From contig CANQYA010000016.1 in assembly GCA_947627965.1 (NCBI GenBank), positions 1-12,697 of the forward strand: a DNA stretch of 12,697 bases, in the 5' to 3' direction. Positions 7,623 through 12,697 of this stretch are shown here, piece after piece (the stretch's first letter is position 1; every line of letters starts with the position of its first letter). Under the pieces are notes generated by a model. That model saw only the letters and a program-made list of their open reading frames with translations, was not told where the DNA came from and ran no database searches. The position numbers and the translations under genes are program-made. This DNA comes from an uncultured Bacilli bacterium. GTDB lineage: Bacteria; Bacillota_I; Bacilli_A; RF39; UBA660.

Positions 7623-7674
7623 GTTTTTTATATTATTAAAATTAAAATATATTTATTATGGCAATTATTACCAA

Positions 7675-7703
7675 TTGACTTTTATTAACTCTATTTGTAA
7701 AAT
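7675..7703 (+). promoter_or_regulatory. sigma-A-type promoter facing an ORF-free region
   Basis: TTGACT (7675-7680), a 17-base spacer and TAAAAT (7698-7703) each match consensus at five of six positions. It diverges from the tig promoter and no plus-strand coding region follows, which is why it is assigned to the candidate RNA gene. Confidence 0.6.
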
Positions 7704-7709
7704 TAAAGA

Positions 7710-7921
7710 TGTAGGAGTTAACTAGCGGTTATCTCCTTAAAATAAAAGTATATATAGTTTAATAGTAGTTATTCTTCATCTACTTACAAAGTTCCTCTTT
7801 AGTAAAGTTGTTTAAAATAATTATTATTTTGCGCGGATAAATAGTTTACTAGGAATTTTCTATTTAACAGACTATTTTATACTTTTAAAAAAGGTAGCAA
7901 TCGTATGATTGCTACCTTTTT
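7710..7921 (+). ncRNA. Candidate structured small RNA, about 210 nt
   Basis: The stretch runs from a good plus-strand promoter to a strong hairpin terminator and contains no credible ORF; the ATG near its start is followed at once by TAG. Several helices can be drawn by eye. A 5' hairpin pairs AGGAGTTAAC (7713-7722) with GTTATCTCCT (7728-7737) with one mismatch. A long-range stem pairs TAAAAGTATA (7743-7752) with TATACTTTTA (7878-7887), continued by 7757-7765 with 7860-7868. Internal hairpins lie at 7784-7805 and 7814-7830, and the terminator follows. A closed rod with inner loops is the general plan of 6S RNA, but I find no sequence motif to support that name, nor tmRNA, RNase P or SRP RNA. 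In AT-rich DNA some helices arise by chance. Confidence 0.45.
7893..7921. terminator. Strong bidirectional terminator
   Basis: GGTAGCAATC (7893-7902) and GATTGCTACC (7907-7916) form a perfect 10-bp stem with a GTAT loop, flanked by an A-run before and five Ts after. It lies 12 bases past the stop codon of the surface-protein gene (minus strand) and also ends the candidate plus-strand RNA. Confidence 0.9.
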
Positions 7922-7932
7922 AGTTTATTTTT

Positions 7933-8562
7933 TTAAGCATGAATTTTTTTATAACTTACAATTACTAATGCTCCAACAGCCAAAGCACCTAGTGCTAACC
8001 AAAGAGTATTATCACCTGTACTTGGAGAAGTTACATTATCATTACTTGGTTTAAAATTAACAACAGCATTTTGATATACGGCATCCCCGTCACCTTGCTT
8101 TTTATTTACTTTAACCCATAATACATAATTTTTTTCAGTATCAATACCAGTTACATCTAATGGAACAGTATTATCTGTTGAATTTTTCCAATTACTATTT
8201 TGATAACTAGGTAATAATTCTTGCATACTTTTTTCATATTGAGCTATTTCAGCTTCATATTGTCTTTTAGCTTCGGCATCGTCATTATTACTTGGGAAAT
8301 CTTTAGCTTGATAATCTTCTTTTTCTTGTAAGATAGTATTATAAGCATCATAAGTTTCTTTATCAATTTCTACATATTGATAACTCAAATTATATTCTCC
8401 ATAAGATTCACTAACCGTAATTTTAGCACTTGATATAATATTAGGATCATCTGGTATCGTAATAATATTGTTACTATCTAATGTAACATTATGAGCTAAT
8501 ACCGGCATCGTAAAAGCCATTGCTAGTATCAAAAAAACACTTAAATATTTTATTTTTTTCAT
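7933..8562 (-). CDS. Small surface protein with signal peptide and LPXTG-like anchor
   Basis: This 209-residue protein has a complete secretion and anchoring layout. A Lys-rich start and hydrophobic core end in PVLA, with likely signal peptidase cleavage after A23. Residues 24-178 form the exposed domain. A sorting-type tail follows: SPSTG (179-183), a hydrophobic helix (about 187-203) and a KKIHA tail. The SPSTG motif is a variant of LPXTG, so anchoring by a class D-like or variant sortase is inferred; no sortase gene lies in the window. Residues 68-118 are Glu/Lys/Gln/Ala-rich and probably helical or coiled-coil, between two beta-type segments. The function is unknown. GGAGG (8570-8574) lies seven bases before the ATG. 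A weak promoter may use TTGATA (8598-8603), but the spacer to TATGAT is short. Confidence 0.85.
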   Translation of the reverse strand: MKKIKYLSVFLILAMAFTMPVLAHNVTLDSNNIITIPDDPNIISSAKITVSESYGEYNLSYQYVEIDKETYDAYNTILQEKEDYQAKDFPSNNDDAEAKRQYEAEIAQYEKSMQELLPSYQNSNWKNSTDNTVPLDVTGIDTEKNYVLWVKVNKKQGDGDAVYQNAVVNFKPSNDNVTSPSTGDNTLWLALGALAVGALVIVSYKKIHA

Positions 8563-8630
8563 TATAAATCCTCCTTATCATAAATATATAATAAGCATAT
8601 CAACATCTTTATTTTTTGTAAATATTTTAA

Positions 8631-8657
8631 TTAAAAAAAAGTGTCATTATGGCACTT
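8631..8657 (-). terminator. Terminator after greA
   Basis: On the minus strand AAGTG (8653-8657) pairs with CACTT (8639-8643) around a partly paired loop, and is followed by a run of eight or more Ts. The stem is short but the T-run is strong, and it lies just after the greA stop codon. Confidence 0.65.
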
Positions 8658-8665
8658 CTTTACAT

Positions 8666-9136
8666 TTATTTTACCCCTGTAATTTCGATTTTATACACCC
8701 CATTTGGGCTTTCTACTTCGACAATATCTCCAACTTTTTTGTTCATTATAGCTTTAGCAATTGGACTTTCGTTAGAAATTTTACTCATGAATGGATCGGC
8801 TTCTTGACTACCAACTATTTTATATTCGTCAGTCTCGTCTTCGTCGTCACAATACTTTATCGAAACAGTCGAACCTAATCCGACAACATCAGTATCTTTC
8901 TTTTCGATTATCTCAACATTTTCTAACATTTTTTCTATTCTTTTGATACGTCCTTCTATTTCTGCCTGATCATTTTTAGCAGCATCATAGTCAGCATTTT
9001 CTGATAAATCTCCTAAAGCTCTTGCTTCCTTTATTGCTTGGATATTTTCAGGACGTTTTACATTTATTAACTCGTCTAATTCTTTCTTTAAATCGTCTAA
9101 ACCTTCCTTAGTTAAATATATCTTTTTATCACGCAT
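8666..9136 (-). CDS. greA: Transcription elongation factor GreA
   Basis: GreA enters the secondary channel of RNA polymerase and stimulates cleavage of backtracked transcripts. The 156-residue product has the N-terminal coiled coil with the tip ARALGDLSENADYDAAK, where D43 and E46 are the metal-coordinating acidic pair. It is followed by the FKBP-like C-terminal domain with the SPIAKAIMNKKVGDIV motif. Length matches the family (about 158). I chose ATG 9136: an in-frame GTG at 9143-9145 is part of the AGAGGTG ribosome binding site (9143-9149) six bases upstream. It has its own strong promoter but also lies downstream of the U32-dgt genes with no terminator between, so read-through is likely. 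GreA downstream of the U32 pair echoes the Bacillus yrrN-yrrO-udk-greA order. Confidence 0.95.
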   Translation of the reverse strand: MRDKKIYLTKEGLDDLKKELDELINVKRPENIQAIKEARALGDLSENADYDAAKNDQAEIEGRIKRIEKMLENVEIIEKKDTDVVGLGSTVSIKYCDDEDETDEYKIVGSQEADPFMSKISNESPIAKAIMNKKVGDIVEVESPNGVYKIEITGVK

Positions 9137-9166
9137 GATTTTCACCTCTTTTTTATATACTTTAAA

Positions 9167-9195
9167 ATAATACTATATATAAAATATTTTGTCAA
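9167..9195 (-). promoter_or_regulatory. sigma-A promoter of greA
   Basis: On the minus strand a perfect TTGACA (9190-9195), a 17-base spacer and TATTAT (9167-9172) make the best -35 box in the window. The start falls near 9160, about 24 bases before the greA ATG. Confidence 0.8.
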
Positions 9196-9227
9196 GTTAA
9201 TTTAGTTAACAGTTAATTTAGTTAACA
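9196..9227. repeat. Two perfect tandem 16-bp repeats abutting the greA promoter
   Basis: GTTAATTTAGTTAACA occurs at 9196-9211 and again at 9212-9227 without mismatch. Each copy contains the dyad GTTAA-N5-TTAAC, so the pair looks like two adjacent operator half-turns. The array begins at the first base upstream of the greA -35 box and ends a few bases from the dgt stop codon. It may be a regulator or UP-element-like site, or a recent slippage duplication. Confidence 0.7.
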
Positions 9228-9231
9228 CCAT

Positions 9232-10383
9232 TTAGCTATTTTTGTCATTGACATCATTTGCTATTTTTAAATAACTATCTTGGAAATAATCGTCAGTCAT
9301 TCCTGAAATAAAGTCAATAACGATACGCATATTAGAATTTTCTTTTAAATAAATAGAAGACATATTATCTAAAAACAAAGTATAAATATCACTTTCTTTT
9401 TTATGATTATTTAAGTCATCTAAATATTTATCAAATAAACTTCTAAATGCTTTATCATAATATTTTAATTTTTCACTATCGTTAGCTTTACTATATATAT
9501 GTTCATAATTAAATTTTTTTAATTTATTTATAGCTTGGTATACTTCATCACTCAATTTAATATATGGTTTATCGTAACTATTAGACACAATATCTAGTAT
9601 TGTATTATTAATTATATCGCGATTATTATTACCTAAAACTTTAGTAACATCACTAGGTAAATCAGCTCTTTTCAATATTCCTACTCTAATCGCATCTTCT
9701 ATATCACGTCCAATGTAACCAATTATATCAGATATTCTAACGACGCATCCCTCTAAAGTCATAGGATGGATTTTTTGGGATGTATCTTTTTCTTTATAAC
9801 AAGATAAATATTCATTTAAAAATTGTTCTTTAGTTTTATCAAAAGAAGGCTTATAAATATTATCTAACATTTCCCCATTATGACACAATATACCATCTAA
9901 GACTTGAATTGATAAATTATTCCCTTTACCATCGTTTTCAAGCGTCATGTAATTGCGGACACTTTGAACATTATGCATAAAGTATTCATTCATTTTTTCT
10001 TGACAAATATTATTTAAAATAGCTTCTCCTACGTGCCCAATAGGACAATGTCCAATATCGTGACCCAAAGCAATAGCTTCGATTAAATCCTCATTCAAAT
10101 TTAAAAAACGCCCTATAGTTCTAGCTATTTTACTGACAAATTGAACGTGGACAATTCTTTTAGAAATATGGTCATTATTTAGAAAAGAAAAAACTTGGGT
10201 TTTATCAATATACCTAGTATAAGAAATACTGTGAATAATACGATCGGTATCTCTAAAAAAAGCTGGTCTAATATCATTACTTTCTTCTTTTAACCTAATT
10301 GCATTACAACTTTTAGTAGCAAATTTTGATAAATTTTCTTCTTTTAATTGTAAATTCTTTTTTATTATATCAAAATTATCCAT
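9232..10383 (-). CDS. dgt: dGTPase-like HD-domain phosphohydrolase
   Basis: dGTPase-family enzymes cut deoxynucleoside triphosphates to the nucleoside and tripolyphosphate and so tune dNTP pools. The 383-residue protein shows the family hallmarks. DTDRIIHSISYTRYIDKTQVF (split across residues 45-65) matches the DRDRIIHS...KTQVF signature. The metal site is H79, HD at 108-109 in LGHDIGH, and D219 in RISDIIGYIGRD. The spacing between H79 and the HD pair is shorter than in E. coli Dgt, as in compact Firmicutes forms. Substrate range cannot be read from the sequence. The start ATG overlaps the stop codon of the upstream gene by one base (TAATG), with GAAGG (10391-10395) as ribosome binding site, so translation is coupled. 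Confidence 0.85.
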   Translation of the reverse strand: MDNFDIIKKNLQLKEENLSKFATKSCNAIRLKEESNDIRPAFFRDTDRIIHSISYTRYIDKTQVFSFLNNDHISKRIVHVQFVSKIARTIGRFLNLNEDLIEAIALGHDIGHCPIGHVGEAILNNICQEKMNEYFMHNVQSVRNYMTLENDGKGNNLSIQVLDGILCHNGEMLDNIYKPSFDKTKEQFLNEYLSCYKEKDTSQKIHPMTLEGCVVRISDIIGYIGRDIEDAIRVGILKRADLPSDVTKVLGNNNRDIINNTILDIVSNSYDKPYIKLSDEVYQAINKLKKFNYEHIYSKANDSEKLKYYDKAFRSLFDKYLDDLNNHKKESDIYTLFLDNMSSIYLKENSNMRIVIDFISGMTDDYFQDSYLKIANDVNDKNS

Positions 10384-11567
10384 TAAATTACCTTCTTTCT
10401 AAGCATTGAATACTCTACGATATCCCCTTCTATTTCTAATTTAATTATTTCTTCAGGATGCCTTGCTACTTCTATTTCTTCTAATTGTTCATTATACATT
10501 TTTTCTATTTTGAAAGAGTAAATATCCCCTTTAGGGGTAAATAACTCAACGTCATCTCCTACTTGGAAATAATTTCTTTCAACTAATGTTACTATTTTAG
10601 TATCTTTATCATAAGAAGTAACTAATCCTAAAAAGTCTTGATTAGATATTTCTTGACGTCCTGTATAGTATTGGTCATTATAATCAGCTTCCTTAGAAAG
10701 ATAATGACTAGATGTCTCTCTATTCGCAACTCGCGATAATATTTTTTCTTGCTCACAAATTAAATCACTAGTTAACTCTTTAGCATAATAAGCATCAATT
10801 ATTTTACGATAACAACCAATTACTGTTGCTAAGTAATATAAAGAACGCATTCTACCCTCTACTTTTAAAGAACGAACATTAATATCAATAAGTTTAGGAA
10901 TATACTTAACCGCATTTAAATCTTTAGTAGCCATAGTAAACAATTTATTTTCATTTTCCATATTAAAAGCAAAACGACATACTTGACTACAACCACCTCG
11001 ATTAGAATCACGATTAGTTAAATAATTAGATAAAGCACATCGACCACTATAAAAAGTACACATTGCTCCATGAATAAATACCTCAATATCCATATCGACA
11101 TTATCAATTATCTCTTTTATTTCGTCTATTGATAATTCTCTTGCTAAAACAACACGATCTACCTTTTCACCTTTAAAATACTTAACCGCATCTATATTAG
11201 TAGTTGAATTTTGCGTACTTAAATGAACTTCTACTTTAGGAAAATTAGTCTTAATATAATCAATAATAAAAGGATCACTTACAATAAAAGCATCTATACC
11301 ACAATCAACTACTTTTTTAATATAAGAATTAACCCCTTTAATATCTTCATTATGAAAGACAATATTAAGAGTTAAATAAACTTTTTTATTAAATTGATGA
11401 GCAAAAAGACAAGCTTCTTTTATTTCTTCAAGTGAAAAATTAGTCGCATTAGCTCTAAGACTATAATCTCTACCCCCAATGTATACTGCATCAGCTCCAT
11501 ATAATAAAGTTACTTTTAAACGTTCTAAATCTCCAGCAGGAGACAATAATTCTATTTTCTTTCTCAT
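10383..11567 (-). CDS. trhP2: U32 family tRNA hydroxylation protein, TrhP2/YrrO-like
   Basis: U32 'peptidase' proteins of the YegQ/YrrO group are now known as TrhP, which forms 5-hydroxyuridine at tRNA position 34 with prephenate and an iron-sulfur cluster. The 394-residue protein opens with ELLSPAGDLERLKVTLLYGADAVYIGG, split by the family at residues 6-32. It carries the U32 signature EVFIHGAMC (162-170) through SGRCALSNY. Four cysteines, C170, C177, C193 and C197, are spaced as the cluster ligands. A GR-rich segment near 238-241 and a C-terminal beta domain follow. Length is close to Bacillus YrrO. The start sits directly after the upstream stop codon (TAAATG), with GGTGA (11573-11577) as ribosome binding site. 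The pairing with a second U32 gene supports the assignment. Confidence 0.85.
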   Translation of the reverse strand: MRKKIELLSPAGDLERLKVTLLYGADAVYIGGRDYSLRANATNFSLEEIKEACLFAHQFNKKVYLTLNIVFHNEDIKGVNSYIKKVVDCGIDAFIVSDPFIIDYIKTNFPKVEVHLSTQNSTTNIDAVKYFKGEKVDRVVLARELSIDEIKEIIDNVDMDIEVFIHGAMCTFYSGRCALSNYLTNRDSNRGGCSQVCRFAFNMENENKLFTMATKDLNAVKYIPKLIDINVRSLKVEGRMRSLYYLATVIGCYRKIIDAYYAKELTSDLICEQEKILSRVANRETSSHYLSKEADYNDQYYTGRQEISNQDFLGLVTSYDKDTKIVTLVERNYFQVGDDVELFTPKGDIYSFKIEKMYNEQLEEIEVARHPEEIIKLEIEGDIVEYSMLRKKVI

Positions 11568-12422
11568 TTACTTCACCTTAAATATTGTTTTTTTATTAAA
11601 AAATCCTGTATTATTTCCAATTAATAATTCAATATCTTTTAAGCTATATTTACTACCATTATCAATAATATCTTTAACCATAGGTACTAGAGCATCTAAT
11701 AACTCATTACTAATATTAGTACCATTAATAATACCATATTCTATATTCACATTTTTTAAATCATTTATAAAATAAGTTCCATTTAACATTTCACCATTTA
11801 ATATACAAGTACCATCTTCATTTTCTTTAACTATATAATTATTATTTTTATCACTTATAATCTTATCTTTTAAATCGTACTTTTTATTCATACTTATATA
11901 ATAATTAGATAAAAGTTTACGACGAGAATGAGCCATAATTGAATAATCAATTAAAAAGACAAATAATTTCATTTTAGTATTATTTTGTATTTCTTTTATT
12001 TCTTCTATAGTTATTTCACTAGATACTACGCCATATTTAACTTTCTTTTTATAATAATAATTACATGTATTATAGTTAGTAACCATATGTGTTTGGTGCC
12101 AAACTAAATCATAATGATATTTATTTTTAGAATAAATTTCTAAGATAGCTAAATCATAAAATAATATACCTTTTATAGCAATATTATTTAACTCATTCAT
12201 AATATTTTTTAAGTAATCTAAATCTTTATTATATATTGTTTTATTAATACTTATAAATAAATCTATATTAGGATATTTATCTTTAATTTCTTTTATTTCG
12301 GAAATAGTTAATGTAGGATAATTAATAGAAAGTTTATCTAAACCAAAAATAAAGGTTGAAATACCCATTTGAATATAAGTATCTAAATAATCAACTCGTT
12401 TTGGAATTACAACTAAATTCAT
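11568..12422 (-). CDS. Divergent U32 family protein, YrrN/TrhP1-like
   Basis: This 284-residue protein is the first gene of the operon and precedes a TrhP2-like gene, the place taken by yrrN (trhP1) in Bacillus. It shares the U32 layout: a short TIM-barrel-type start (VVIPKRVDYLDTYIQMGIST), a segment QTHMVTNYNTC (110-120) matching the STQNSTTN region of its partner, and SIMAHSRRKLLSNYY (161-175) matching the HGAMC...LSNY signature. The cluster cysteines of the partner are absent there. Family knowledge suggests it works with TrhP2 rather than alone; that role is inferred. Sequence divergence is large, so the U32 call rests on alignment to its neighbour and position. A weak GGTG ribosome binding site (12428-12431) precedes the ATG. 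Asn/Ile/Lys content is very high. Confidence 0.7.
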   Translation of the reverse strand: MNLVVIPKRVDYLDTYIQMGISTFIFGLDKLSINYPTLTISEIKEIKDKYPNIDLFISINKTIYNKDLDYLKNIMNELNNIAIKGILFYDLAILEIYSKNKYHYDLVWHQTHMVTNYNTCNYYYKKKVKYGVVSSEITIEEIKEIQNNTKMKLFVFLIDYSIMAHSRRKLLSNYYISMNKKYDLKDKIISDKNNNYIVKENEDGTCILNGEMLNGTYFINDLKNVNIEYGIINGTNISNELLDALVPMVKDIIDNGSKYSLKDIELLIGNNTGFFNKKTIFKVK

Positions 12423-12451
12423 AATAACACCACACTTTTAAATTATAAATA

Positions 12452-12480
12452 ATTATATCATGTATATTTAAAGATGTAAA
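12452..12480 (-). promoter_or_regulatory. sigma-A promoter of the U32-dgt operon, extended -10
   Basis: On the minus strand TTTACA (12475-12480) precedes, by 17 bases, a perfect TATAAT (12452-12457) which is extended by TGA (12458-12460). The predicted start near 12445 gives a leader of about 23 bases before the first U32 gene. Confidence 0.8.
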
Positions 12481-12505
12481 TTAAGGAAAAGAAGGTATTA
12501 TATAG

Positions 12506-12528
12506 AAAAAAGTGTTATAACTAACACT
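12506..12528 (-). terminator. Terminator after the partial surface-protein gene
   Basis: On the minus strand AGTGTTA (12522-12528) pairs with TAACACT (12511-12517) around a 4-base loop and reads into a six-T run. It lies about 18 bases past the stop codon at 12546-12548 and separates that gene from the U32 operon. Confidence 0.75.
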
Positions 12529-12545
12529 CAATCTTTTATAAATAT

Positions 12546-12697
12546 TTAATTGGTTTTTACAATATAAGGATTATCTATAGTTCCAGTTTGAGTATCATTC
12601 ACTTGGACATCAGATGCAAGATTGATAACAGGTCTTACACCAAGAGAACTCCAAACGTACGTAGCGTTCAAGTTCCCAGCCGGATTGACGCGCCAAT
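12546..12697 (-). CDS. C-terminal fragment of a probable surface/secreted protein
   Basis: The last 49 codons of a gene entering from the right edge are visible; only its C-terminus can be described. The fragment contains SSLGVRPVINLASDV (16-30), a Thr/Gly/Asp-rich turn and DNPYIV near the end. The pattern 'G-V-R-P-V-I-N-L ... D/N-N-P-Y-I/V' is one I associate with C-termini of large secreted or pilin-like proteins in gut Firmicutes (DUF6273-like), but this is a recollection, not a search. No sorting motif or membrane helix follows, so it is not anchored at this end. Base composition is clearly richer in G and C (for example GCGCGTCAATCCGGCTGGG on the minus strand) than neighbouring genes, which suggests foreign origin, recombination or selection on a repetitive gene. 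A hairpin terminator follows. Confidence 0.65.
   Translation of the reverse strand, partial: WRVNPAGNLNATYVWSSLGVRPVINLASDVQVNDTQTGTIDNPYIVKTN

Noticed and set aside
9137..9145. GTG start adding three residues to GreA
   Set aside because: The GTG is part of the AGAGGTG ribosome binding site of the ATG at 9136.
11479..11775. Plus-strand open frame of 98 codons spanning the two U32 genes
   Set aside because: It is antisense to two recognisable coupled genes and its reading is an expected shadow of AT-rich coding DNA.
1..12697. Mycoplasma-type code (TGA = Trp)
   Set aside because: TGA terminates yceD and the SpoIID-family gene at natural ends, and tryptophan is written TGG.
1..12697. CRISPR array, insertion sequence, prophage or tRNA gene
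   Set aside because: No regularly spaced repeats, transposase, integrase or cloverleaf was seen; the only tandem repeat is the two-copy element at 9196-9227.

Overview
The window is very AT-rich and comes from a low-GC Gram-positive bacterium of the Bacilli/Erysipelotrichia/RF39-like gut lineage. That placement is an inference from three things: AT-rich codon use, strong GGAGG-type ribosome binding sites, and Firmicutes gene neighbourhoods (tmcAL/yceD/rpmF, and paired U32 genes near greA). TGA ends yceD and the SpoIID-family gene, and Trp is TGG, so the standard bacterial code applies and this is not a code-4 mollicute. It looks like an ordinary compact chromosome. I see no insertion sequence, CRISPR array, tRNA, rRNA or phage gene.

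Left part (1-4124). A 5'-terminal fragment of a ClpX-like AAA+ ATPase (minus strand) follows its own sigma-A promoter, which abuts the rpmF terminator. Next on the minus strand come rpmF (ribosomal protein L32) and yceD (DUF177), tightly coupled. Diverging from them on the plus strand are tmcAL (tRNA-Met cytidine acetate ligase) and a SpoIID/LytB-domain protein with no visible export signal. Two facing terminators (4167-4282) close this half.

Middle part (4252-9195). On the minus strand lie a phosphomannomutase/phosphoglucomutase, a small membrane-anchored protein coupled to it, trigger factor (tig), a small surface protein with signal peptide and SPSTG-type C-terminal anchor, and greA. Between tig and the surface-protein gene, a clean plus-strand promoter and a strong hairpin terminator bracket about 210 bases without an ORF that can fold into several helices. 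This is a candidate small RNA and the most interesting item here.

Right part (9196-12697). A minus-strand operon runs yrrN-like U32 protein, trhP2-like U32 protein, dGTPase-like HD phosphohydrolase, then greA, which also has its own TTGACA promoter preceded by two perfect 16-bp dyad repeats. The U32 pair matches the Bacillus system for 5-hydroxyuridine at tRNA position 34, and the neighbourhood resembles yrrM-yrrN-yrrO-udk-greA. The right edge holds the last 49 codons of a probable surface protein, with base composition clearly richer in GC than the rest.

Most genes serve translation and RNA quality: L32, tRNA wobble modification (TmcAL, TrhP), nascent-chain folding (trigger factor) and transcript cleavage (GreA). 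Envelope functions are the hexose-phosphate mutase, the SpoIID-like protein and the surface proteins.
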